Shown here piece by piece: positions 1 to 9,926 of a stretch of 64,000 nucleotides of DNA. Every line of letters begins with the position of its first letter. Within the stretch, counting starts at the first letter, position 1. The translations under genes were made by a program, and so were the position numbers. This DNA comes from Capitulum mitella (Eukaryota; Arthropoda; Thecostraca; Pollicipedomorpha; Pollicipedidae): positions 1,431,001 through 1,495,000 of the forward strand of contig CP099839.1 of assembly GCA_030062745.1 (NCBI GenBank), written 5' to 3'. Under the pieces are notes generated by a model. That model was not told the origin of the DNA and made no database searches. It worked only from the letters and a program-made list of their open reading frames with translations.

Positions 1-451
1 AACATGCGCACAAACCTATTGACCACAGCGAACTTAGGCGAGTTAGCAAGTAGCTCCTTTCTCTGACGTCTTCCGGGCCGATGGCTGTGCAAAAGAAACG
101 ACAACCTCATCTACCAAGAATTTCGGTCGTTAACTAAGCGCAGCCTGCAGTGTCTGGGCTTGCCACGTCTGCAAGCGACAAAACTTCCAGCAAAAGTTTG
201 GGTCTGATCCGCAGAACGGGAACTCGCCAAATGATGAGTTTCATCCAGCAATGAACGTTTCTAGGACACAAAAGCCGCAACGCACTGGCAATTATCACAT
301 TTTCCTCGCAACGGCAATGCAGTCGAAGCCAGTGGAACTGGCTGGAAAGTGGAACGGGCTTTTTCCCTCTGATGGCGTTCTCTGATACGTCATTAGCAGA
401 GGTCACGTCATCAGCAGAGGTATCGTCATCAGGAGCGGACATCCACCTCAC

Positions 452-580
452 CTGAGAGACCCTGGTGGTTGTCCACGCTGATGGTGTTGGCGCGGTTGCT
501 GCGGTTTTGGCGTGCCGCCAGTCGCAGAAGCTTGGGGCTGGCGGCCACGCGGCGCCGACTGGACGGCGGCGTGCTGTACA
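452..580 (-). CDS. Internal exon, Arg/Ser-rich linker, probably of the same gene
   Basis: On the minus strand the acceptor is a run of GACCTGACC-like units ending CCCGCAG, and the donor is TCTCAG|GTGAGG. The exon is 129 bases, phase 1 at both ends (two bases, 42 codons, one base). The peptide contains YSTPPSSRRR, then VAASPKLLRLAARQNRSNRA, then NTISVDNHQGLS. It is basic, lacks cysteines, and has SxxR/RxxS-type sites typical of scaffold linkers. About 36 of 42 third positions are G or C. A second open frame exists but its third-position GC is only about 60%, so I reject it. It lies downstream of exon 1768-1907 on the same strand. That exon ends in phase 0 and this one needs phase 1, so at least one intervening exon is missing from my reading. 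The gene continues left of base 1. Confidence 0.75.
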
Positions 581-1767
581 CTGCGGGTCAGGTCAGGTCG
601 GGTCAGGTCGCGTTAGACGCTACTAGGTCCTAACATCACTCGGCAGCCAGATGCCTAGCGACCAGGCCCCGCAGACATGCAAAACACGCGCGGCGCGGAC
701 GCCGACAAATCCCGGCAGACCGGCGACAACACGCAAAACATGACACGCCGAAAAACAAACAGGCCCGCGCCGCCAGCGAACCGGGCACGCTCCGGCACCG
801 GACCGCAGCCCGCCGGCGCCGGCACGGCGCGGGCTAACCGGCAGCAACCGGCAGCAACAGCAGGCGGCCGCGGCCGGCCGGTGCAGGCTATTGACCACAT
901 TAGGGCGCGGAGAGAGCGGCGGGCGGCAGCGACACGGCCTCGCGGCGCGGCGATCCTCCGCCGGGGACCGGCCGACGCCGACCGAGAAATCGCGGCCGCG
1001 AAATCCGCCGACACCGGCCGCCGGTGCGGCCGACGGCCCGGCGCAGAGCGAGCGAGCCGGTCAGCAGGCACGCTCGGGACGGACGGCGGCGACGGGTGGC
1101 GAGGAGCGAGGAGCGGCCCGCGCCTCCGCGGGCGTCACTCACTGATCGGCCGTCCGGCGGCGGGCGCGAGGTAGCCGCCGCTCCTGTTTCCGATGTCGCG
1201 GAGGGGGGAGCAGGAGAGCGTGTCCCGTCCCGGACCTCCGCCGCTGTCGTGTCGTGCCTGGGAGAAGCGTGGACCAAGTCAGCTCGTGGAAACGAATTAT
1301 GCCTCACTGCGCACAAAGAAACGTGCCCTCCTTATTCCATGACGAGGGAGACACATGTCACGAAACCCTGCCTAAAACGTTGCACGACACACGCAGCAAT
1401 CCGTCGGCATTTCCGTTTCGTTGAGCAGTCGTTGGTAAAGTTCCCATCCTCCTATTTCACAGCCAAGGACATCAAAAAGCAGGTCAATCACCGAATTGTA
1501 AAGAGATCCCCGTGCACTGAACGTCTAACGATTTGCACTCTGCGCTCATAAACGTCTCCAGTCAAGGTCCCATCTGCAGCCATTGCATCCGAGGTGACCA
1601 GGTCCAACACTGGTTGAGACACAACCCCATCAACTTCAACCAAGCCGTCCCATCAGGATTAAGGACTCATTTTCGCCGTTGTAACCCACCAGGGGAGCCG
1701 GGTCACCACACCGTTCCCCCCCCCCCCAGCACCCCTCCCCATCCAGCACCGACCGGCAGATGCCCAC
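581..1767. other. Intron-like, CpG-rich block with long C run
   Basis: This lies between two minus-strand exons. Bases 660-1240 are extremely CpG-rich and open in several frames on both strands, which I attribute to composition. At least one exon (entering at a codon boundary, leaving after one base of a codon) should lie here, but I could not choose among weak candidates such as the GTGAGT donor near 1132-1141. A run of 12 C occurs at 1716-1727. Confidence 0.5.
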
Positions 1768-1907
1768 CTGCATGAAGGCGGCGAAGTGCCCGTTGGTCTT
1801 CATCTTGGGCCGGCCGTGGAAGAGGCTGGACACGCTGGAGCCCAGCGCCGAGCCCAGAAGACCGCCGGCCGTCTTGCCGGGGAAGCCAGCCTTCTTCGGG
1901 GGGCCAC
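1768..1907 (-). CDS. Internal exon, Gly/Lys/Ser-rich linker of the RING-finger gene
   Basis: On the minus strand, an acceptor with a branch-point-like CCTAAC and a tail ending CCCGTCCCGCGCAG precedes this 140-base exon, which ends at ATGCAG|GTGGGC. It begins with two bases of a split codon and ends on a codon boundary. This joins in frame to the RING exon at 6810-6977, whose last base completes a glycine codon. The peptide reads GPPKKAGFPGKTAGG, then a small-residue stretch LLGSALGSSVSSLFHG, then RPKMKTNGHFAAFMQ. About 43 of 46 third positions are G or C, as expected for a real exon here. I recognise no domain; it looks like a basic, flexible linker with possible Ser phosphorylation sites. 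Direct splicing to the RING exon is inferred from phase; a small exon could lie between them. Confidence 0.75.
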
Positions 1908-4900
1908 CTGCGCGGGACGGGTCAGGTCGGGTTAGGCCAGTACCGGACCCGCGCGGGCCATGCCAAAAACACGACGTCCAGGCTGACGAAACCGCGATGA
2001 CACGCCGTTGCCGCGAATGAATGGGTGACACGCGCTCAGATTACGACACCGTGTAAACCCGCCAAGTGGGCCCTTTAGCGCTCTATCCTCTTAGCGGAGA
2101 TAAGATAGCTGAAGGCGCCCGACGAGCTCTCTCCCGCTCTCCGTCTCCCGGTCGTTAGGCCCGAGCAGGCCCGCGGCTCATGATGAAACGCGGCGTAAAA
2201 ACGCCTCGCGAACCCGGCCCGCGAGACGGCATTAATTACCACCACTTTGTCAGCCGGGACCGGTCGGCTCGGTCCCGGCCGGTCGGCGCGGCGCGGTCTC
2301 TCGCGCGCCGCCCGCGGAGGCTGCAGGGTCCCCGGCGCCGGCCGAGCTTAACTCATGCGTGCCGTGCGCGCCGGCCGTCACGCCAGCCGTGACGGCCTGC
2401 AGCGCGGCGTCACGCCGATCTGCAGCGGCCGGCCGGCCGGAGAGCGGCCGCTGCAGCCGGCGGCCGGCCGGCGCCGGGGACGGCGTCCCGTGTCGGGGCG
2501 GGAGGGATGGACGCGAGCGAACCGCAGTGTCACGGCCGGCGGGGAGCCCGACAGCACGTCACGGTGTCGCTGCTAAAGTGTCACGGCCAGCGGCGAGTCA
2601 CAGGACACGCGTTATGACGTCGCTGAGTGCAGACGACACGTTACGTTATCGCTGTCGGAGTCACGGCCGGCCGGACTGATTGCTGCAGCAGGGGATCTCG
2701 CAGATGGTCAATCCGGCTGTCGTTTGGAGCGGAATAGAAAACTGAGACCTTGTCGCAGTCTAGGTAGGCTGTCCAAAGACATCATCCACGGTTCGAGATG
2801 TCACCGCAGACAATCGGACAATGACACAAATCAGAATACCGCCAGCCTTCATTTATCCGGCGCCGCAGGAATTTGCAGTCCAGAACGGCGCACGTGAGTC
2901 GTCCGAAACCAGGTGGGCGGACTCCCACCACTGCCCGATCCTCCCGACGGAGTACGGTCAGTTTCGAGGCTCGCCAGGCATCGGGGAGGCCTCCCTGCAT
3001 CCCTGCCCCCAGAAGACCCAACGGGAGTCAGGGGCGCCCCTCCATCTCCTCCGCCAGACTCGCGGCGCTTCTCTGCGATCCGCCTCCCACCCCGCCCGCC
3101 CCCAGAGCCTCGGTCCCGCGCGGCCAGCAGCCGGCGCCGGCGGCGCTGGAGCGCCGGACGTGGTCGACTAAACGCCAGCCGCCGGACGGAGCTCCTCTAC
3201 AAACACGCCAATTACGCGCGGATATCGGGCCATAAACAATCCCGCCGTCCCCCGGGTCCGGCCGCTTTCACACGGTGCAGGCCGCCGTCGCGCTCGCCTG
3301 CCTGCACGTAACGCCGCGCGGCCACGCCTTCAGGTGCTGCGCGGCCGGCGGCGGCGCAGGCCGCACGCAGGGGTCTGGGTTCTGGCCTGCCGCCGTCGAC
3401 CGCGCGGCAAAAACACCGGTTCCCGTTGGAATAATGCAATTTGTCAACCGGCTGAGGCCGATCATCGCTCATTGGACGGCCGCAAATAGGACTGCAATCC
3501 GAACGGTAGCCGCAGCGGCAGCGGGCCGCGCTGATGGATACGAATCACTCACGATCTGACACTCTGCAGACGGACAAATTCCAGTCGGTGCAGGTCCATT
3601 TGTCAGCCACCGAGGCCAATTACGGCTCATTGTCCGACCGGCCGGCCGTTCCCACATTCTTGACCTTCCTTTGTTTTGGCCTGCGCGCCGCCGCGCCGGT
3701 GCCGCTCTCAAATTTCTCCCGTTTCCCGCGACATTGTCGGCGCGTCGCGCCATACATCATCGGGCCGATCGGTCCGGCGGCCCCGGCCGCGCCGCCGCGG
3801 GGGGCCGCCGCCGGACGCCGATGAAAGCTCCCGCGCCGGACCGGGACCGGCCGGCCGCCGCACAATTAACATTCCCGGCCTCTGCGGACGGCCGTCGCGC
3901 CGCCGCCGCCCGGCCCTCCCGCGACGGGGCGGGCCGCGCCGGAGCACGCGTCCGGCCGAAACTCGACCGATAATCCCATTCAGCGGCGCGATTGAATAAT
4001 GCATCGCCGCCCCGGCCGGCCGGCGGATACCGTTCGTTGTTGATACCGGGCGGGGGGCGTAGCCCGCCGGCGACGGCGCGCCATGGGCGCCCGTCGCCGG
4101 TGTCGGGCGCGATGGCGCCGATAGGCAGCCGCAGCTGCGCCGGAACCGGCCGCTCCGGCTCATTCATGAAACGTCGCCGGCGAACGTGACGGGGTCGCGC
4201 CGGCTGACGTAATCGATATCGTTAAATCCCGACGGCCGGGTCGCGAGCGGCGGTGACAGGCCGGCGCTCCGCCCGTCAGGCCCGCGATCGGTGCGAGGTC
4301 GACCGGACGGCCCGCGCGACCGGAGTAAAAACGGACGGCCCCGGCGCGGCCGGGATGCCGTCAGACGCCGTCTACATCAGCGAGACCGGTCGCAGCTCCA
4401 TTAATGCCGCGATAGTATCGTCCATGCATAGTCCACCCGAAGCCGGCCCGGGCTTTCGCGAATGGCGTAGTCGGATTACCGATCGGAATCACCGTTTCCC
4501 CTACCGCGAAACTTGGGCCGGCCGGCGCCGATTCGGCCGGCGATAGCCTTGATCTGGTGCAAACACCGTCTCTGTTGACAAGCGGGTGTGAAATTCTCGT
4601 TAAACACACGTCCGACCGGTCGGTGTTTGCACTCAGGCACGGCGCCGTCCGACCCGGCGCCCGGCGCGGACCGAGAGAAATCCGCCAAGTCGCCGACAAA
4701 TGACGTCTGAGCTCGCCGCCGGTGCCGTTTTCGGCAAGCCACTAAGCCCACCCGACCAGAGTAGGCCAGGGGGGGGGGACGCCGGAAACCCAGCGACACT
4801 CCCCCCATTCAGGCTCGGCTCGTCACGTGACCAGACGGGCCGGTCACGTGGGCTCCGTATCGGCGGTGGTGGGAGTCGTTTTTATCAGCTCTAATGGAGC

Positions 4901-6809
4901 CCGCTGACCCGATAACGTCGATAGGCCAGCGCCGGCGCGGCGCGCCGGATGCTGGGAAAGGCGGGCCTCGATAGGTGACGTCGGCGCGCGCCGAAACCTG
5001 ACGCCATCACGCGCCACGGCCGGGACAAGGCGGTCAGCCAAAACGCCTCGGCCTGGCCCAGATCACGTGCACTTTGTACGACCGGCAGCAGGGGCACGGT
5101 GAAAGACGGCCCTCATTGCCACTCGTGGTCCCTAATGGAAGGATGACTTTCGTTTGCAGTTGCAGAGGAAATTAAAAGAACTAAGAGTCTTTGAAAGCAA
5201 AACACCAAAATCCGCCCGGTCTTCGGACAAAAAAGGCATGGTCAGGGCCGCTTCAGAACTTGCATGTCGTATCATTCGCACCGTGTTCCCCCTTGACCAC
5301 GGTTTACTGGAGATCGCGTTCCGTATCTGGACCTGGCCCATTCAGAGCTGGGCATTTTTGGCGCGGCGCCGCCGTCACGACAGAGCTGAGCCGCCCGGCC
5401 GACGGCGGGGGGCGCGCGGAGGAAGGGGAGCGGCCCGGCCGGCCCGGTCCTGCCGGTCCGACCCGGCCGGACCGGACGGGCCAGGACCGACGGCGCGTGA
5501 CACGATCGGCGAGATAGGCGGCTCAGCGGCCTGCAGCGCAGTTCCCGACGGCCGGGCGCGCCGCGACCGCCGCTCCCGGTCCGCTGTCGCCGGACAGTGA
5601 GGTCGTCCGCCGGACGGGCACCGCGCGCCGCCGGCTCCTCGCCACTGCGATTGTCTGTCGCTCTCGGCTGTCGCGCGGCCAGGCAGGCATTGTGTGCGAT
5701 GTCGTTGCCACTCCGCCGCCAGCGTTTTCGGCTAATCGGCGTTGTTAACAAAGGACCACGGGCCTTACTGTGCATCGTGGCTAGCCAATGGAAAGATGAT
5801 TATCTTCGTACCGAAATTAGCCTGTGGCCAGAAACGTCTGCACCTAGGGTCACCAGCAGACAGGAGAGCTGGCCAGGGACCTGATCATGTTTTCCTCACA
5901 GACCTGACCTTCGTCGAAATAAGCAGCATTGAAACGGACCACCCTATCCACGAATGAACTACACCCGACTCAGACCAACTTGGCTGACCTGACTGCGAGC
6001 GAGCTCAGACTCCCCATCTAGACCGGCCTCAGGCCCCTTATCACAACGCCTCCGCCGCAATCACACCTTTCAGCCGACCTGGACTCGGCTGGAGCCTCGG
6101 CCGGGATCAGACCTGTTATCTGGCCGATCGTCACGCCGGCCGATAGCGACATCCTGTTGGCGCGGCAGCCGTCGGCCACCGTTACGGCGCCACGGACAGG
6201 TTCGTGACGCCGGCAGATAAATAACACGCTCGGCGGCCGGCGATAGCGGGCCCGTGACGGTGGCGATTTGTTACCGCGACTCGCCGCCGCCTGTCCAGCC
6301 GCACTGCATTCATTTCACAGCTACACGACGCGCTTGATTCAAACAGCAATGTCCGGGAAATTTGCATGTTTTCGCGCCCACAAAACAATGGCCACGTCGG
6401 AAAAGTACCTGGGTGCAAAAGCCTATGAGCCTTCGACCCACAGAGCCGATAGCCGGGACCAAACAACGAGTAAAGCACGTCACGTAACTCAGCACCTAGA
6501 TCAAGCGGTCAGCGGTTTGACAAACGGCCAGATAATTGCCTACATGCCCAGCATCCAAACGGCAGGTCCACTGGCCCCTGGGGAGAAGCGATCGGACACT
6601 GGTCATCTGGTGCCTATTTGACGCCTGATGTCTTAACGTTGCCATGTCATTGGTGTCCGGCGTAAAACGTTTTGGCTACCATCAGGCCGTTGGACGCGAT
6701 GCGTTCTTGGCTTCAGAGGCCACACGCGGTCATCTTCAGTGTCTACACGTGCCACGTGCCTGTAAACATGACAAGACCAGACCAGGCCAGACCAGACCAG
6801 GCCACTCAC
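1908..6809. other. Probable intron with CpG-rich block
   Basis: This stretch separates two phase-compatible minus-strand exons. Bases 2160-5660 are CpG-rich with many CCGG and GGCCGGCC motifs and open frames on both strands; bases 5750-6800 are of mixed composition. Just inside the donor of the RING exon (6767-6803) is a short array of GGCCTGGTCT-like units. I see no convincing additional exon. Confidence 0.5.
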
Positions 6810-6977
6810 CATGTGACGCGCAGAGCGGGCAGCTCTGGTACTGCGTCATGCACGTGTAGCACCGCTCGTGGCTGCAGGCGTCGGTGATTTTTCGTTTCAT
6901 TCCCTGATCGAACGGCATTCCGCACACTGGGCAGGTTTCGTCGAGGTCCGCAGCAAGCCGACGGAGAGAGGTCACGT
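6810..6977 (-). CDS. Internal exon encoding a complete C3HC4 RING finger
   Basis: This is the best-supported exon in the window. On the minus strand it follows an acceptor ending TTGTTTCAG and stops at a textbook donor, CATG|GTGAGT. It is 168 bases long, enters with two bases of a split codon and leaves with one, giving 56 residues. Numbering the residue of the first split codon as 1, the zinc ligands are C16, C19, C35, H37, C40, C43, C50 and C53, the full C3HC4 set (CPVC, then C-S-H-E-R-C, YTC, CPLC). RING fingers of this kind recruit E2 enzymes for ubiquitin transfer or serve as protein-binding modules. The leading segment VTSLRRLAADLDET is helix-prone and acidic before the first cysteine. 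The finger resembles one I associate with RING-first scaffolds such as arthropod Rolling pebbles (TANC family), but I cannot confirm that without a search. The RING call is secure and the family is a guess. Confidence 0.92.
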
Positions 6978-9883
6978 CTGAAACAAGCGGCGCCGGTCTG
7001 TCAGCGGCAGAAAACCGACAGAAAAAAATCCGGGCTGTAAAACGTTCCTTGCCAAACTCCGTTGCACATAAAACGAGCAGGAAAGGAAACCGCCTTCTCT
7101 CTGAATGCTGACCAAACTTCTTGACATGTTCGTGCAGCTCCTTTGTCGACAGTTTCATTTCATTCGCCTGTCTCCCCACAGGAAAGTGGCCAAAACCCCC
7201 CTGGCGAGTTTCCTGAGGACGCCCCTGGCTGCCGTGCTCCGCCGACCCGCCCTGCCGTTCGCCGCCCGAGCTACCGGTAGGCAAACGCCGCGTCCGCCGC
7301 GGACGGGTGGCGACCGCCGCCCCTGCCGACGGCAGCCCACAGCGAACTCCGCCGGAACACTCCAGCTGCGACGCGTCACGTCGACACGGCTCGGTACAGG
7401 TGCGGCGGGTCCGTTCTACGCCCGACCGCGGCGAACTGACGGCCGAGCTACCGCGCGCGTCGCAGCGTCAACACGACGGAAACACGCCTCGGCGAGTTTT
7501 GCCGGCCCCGAAAAAGCCCGGCCCGTGTCGTGGCCGCGAAAAAAGCCAGTCCCGCCGCCATTCCGGCGCGGGAGCCGAAACATGAACGTCCGCTGACCGA
7601 AGCTGTAGCAGGGCAGGAAGCCAAATGGAGTCCCAGAGGGAGCCGCGGGGGAGGGGAAGTGAGGACCTGGCGTCCACGCCGGGTCCCACAGGCCAGACAG
7701 GTCAACAGAGATGATGTCGGCGTCTCCGGCTCTGATCAGATAACGCAGTATTGACCCAAGAGAGGCGTCCGATAAAAACCGCTGACCTCACTGGCCAGAA
7801 CTGTTGATCCCCGTTCTCCCTGGTCAGAGAAATGTTGACTCGCGATCACTCCAGTGAAGCAGAAAGCCGTCAGCTCCTGGTCACGGTGCCATCACCGCCG
7901 TGGCCGCCATCTGCTCGTGTACCGGCCGGCCCTCAGTCCCACTCCTGCCTGCCGGCGACGCGGTTTGACAGCAGCCGGCCCGCGGCCGCCCTGCACGGAA
8001 ATTCGTCCCGGCGCGCGGCGCCGCCGGCGGCGGGCGCGGCGGCGGACGCCGCCGGCGGACGTTCACCTGGCGGCCACCGGCGGACGTCGCCAGCGCCGGT
8101 CAGAACCGGTCCGGGATTAAAGCCCAGCCGACCGGCCAGCTTCCAGGGATGTCTCATGTTGCCTGGCCGCCGCTCTGGAGCCCGGGGGAGGGGGAGGGGC
8201 ACGGAGGGGTGAGCGGACGGGCGCGGCCTAGTCGGAGCCACACTGCCTGCTGTCGTCACAGAAGGATAACGAGCAAGCGGCGTCAGACGGACCCGCGGCC
8301 AGCGATCTCCCTCTTCACGGCAGGGAACGAGCGGACGGCCGCAGCCGGACACGGGGACGCACGAGCCGGCCTCCACCGGCGGCACGGAGACCTGGCTGAT
8401 GGAATGCCCCCGGGCGACGCTCACCCCACCCCGTCTGATTTCCCGCCGGACGGGGCGTCCTCCGCGGCGGCGGCGGCGGCTCATCTCAACACCGAGCAGG
8501 CACGAACGTGCGCCCCACGCGACTCCCCGCCGACTATTCCCGATCGGCGGCCTCCCATGACGCACACCGTTTCGTCAGCGCCGCCGTCGACGCCGGGGCC
8601 GCCGCCGACGCGCCGTCGTGTCGCGACGCGTCGGCCCACCACGTGGGATTACGCCACCATCTGCCGGCGCGTCGGCGGCGACGCGGCGTCACTTCCGGCC
8701 CCCGTCGGCGCGCAGACGGCGCGCGGCGACGTGTTTCGTCGCGCCGGACCTCCCCGTCGGTCCGGCTGTTCCGGCCCTCCGCCGGACGCGGGGGGGGGGA
8801 GAAGGGGATGCCCGGAAACGGCTGCAGACTAGGCGACGCCCGATAGTGGAAGCTACGCTAGACGCCGGAAAAGTTCAGCTGTAGGCCAAGCCACCTGGCC
8901 AACTGAGACTTGATGTTTTATGGTATCTCGACATTAAATTGCAGTCAGACAAGTACAGCAGGAAGGCAACGGCTAGCAATCAGGTCAAGGGAAGCGAAAC
9001 GCTGTTATCTACACGGCCAGGCCTACAATCAGCAGCCGGACGAAGGAGCGGCAATAAAAGGAATGCATTTGCCGGTCCATTACCTCCCAACAGATGTCAG
9101 ACGAGATTAACATTTACTACTTTCTTGGGAAATCACATAGGCGCCAAATGACTTCGCCGCAGAACCAACGAGTTGTTACGATGCGATAATATCAGCGACG
9201 GTTTTTCAATGAAACGAGCTCATTCCCTTGCGAAGCCCAATGTTTGGTATGGTTGAATGCGTCGCGAAACCAGTGAAGTACCTAGTGGTGCGCCGCTCTG
9301 TCGACCGACAGTTCAGTCCTTAATAACAACGTCTGAGAACTATGGATATGAAACAATACTTTTTACGTACCAGAAACAAAGATGCTACAATAAAACGGCA
9401 TACGCTAACGAAATATATATTTTTTTCTTAAGTGACTTGTTTAAGGCTGCTTACACAGCAGAAACAATTATTTCCAACATCACCAAAGATGCCGTCCTGG
9501 ACGTAACAGCCCTAAGTAAAACAATTTAAAGGGCTTGATTAACGTAGAAAAAGCACTTGAGCTAACATTTTCCAGATAATCAAAACTATTATTACGTCAG
9601 CTAAGTCGATTGGGTTCAAGCCAATCCAGGGTGTGACGTTTAACAAACATGATGGGATGCAAACAGTTAAGCCGGTGTAAATACATCCATTATCATTCCG
9701 CTGAAGCCAAGTTCTACAATATTTTCGATAAGCATCTTAATCCTTTTGGAACTATAATGATTTTTCGGTTCCCAGTTTTCGTTTTAAATATAGTCCGGGA
9801 GCTGCATAAAACATTTCCACGCTAAGCAGAAAAAACACAAACACCGATCGCTTAGCCTCCGAAAAATGGAACTGGATATTTAC
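6978..9883. other. Probable intron; CpG-rich 7.2-8.9 kb, AT-rich after
   Basis: This lies upstream (minus sense) of the RING exon. An open frame runs on from the RING exon to about 7284 in the same frame, but it crosses the TTGTTTCAG acceptor and I read it as intron. Bases 7200-8860 are CpG-rich with no consistent frame, and 8880-9880 are AT-rich with no gene signal. Confidence 0.45.
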
Positions 9884-9926
9884 CTTGGTACTTGGCATTA
9901 GCCATGGCTGAGCCCATCACAGGCAT
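9884..9926 (-). CDS. Possible first coding exon of the RING-finger gene
   Basis: On the minus strand an ATG with a purine at -3 opens 14 codons, MPVMGSAMANAKYQ, followed by one base and the donor CCAAG|GTAAAT. The split codon closes exactly with the RING exon at 6810-6977 (G plus AC gives Asp), which would place the RING about 30 residues from the N-terminus. An in-frame stop lies about nine codons upstream, as expected for an initiating exon. Against this, 43 open bases with a fair donor can occur by chance, and I see no clear promoter element. The intron to the RING exon would be about 2.9 kb. Confidence 0.35.

Noticed and set aside
6978..7284. N-terminal extension of the RING frame
   Set aside because: It crosses a strong TTGTTTCAG acceptor, and the upstream sequence has no coding character I can support.
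9600..9640. T-arm-like GGGTTCAAGCC suggesting a tRNA
   Set aside because: No matching D-arm, anticodon arm or acceptor stem can be drawn around it.
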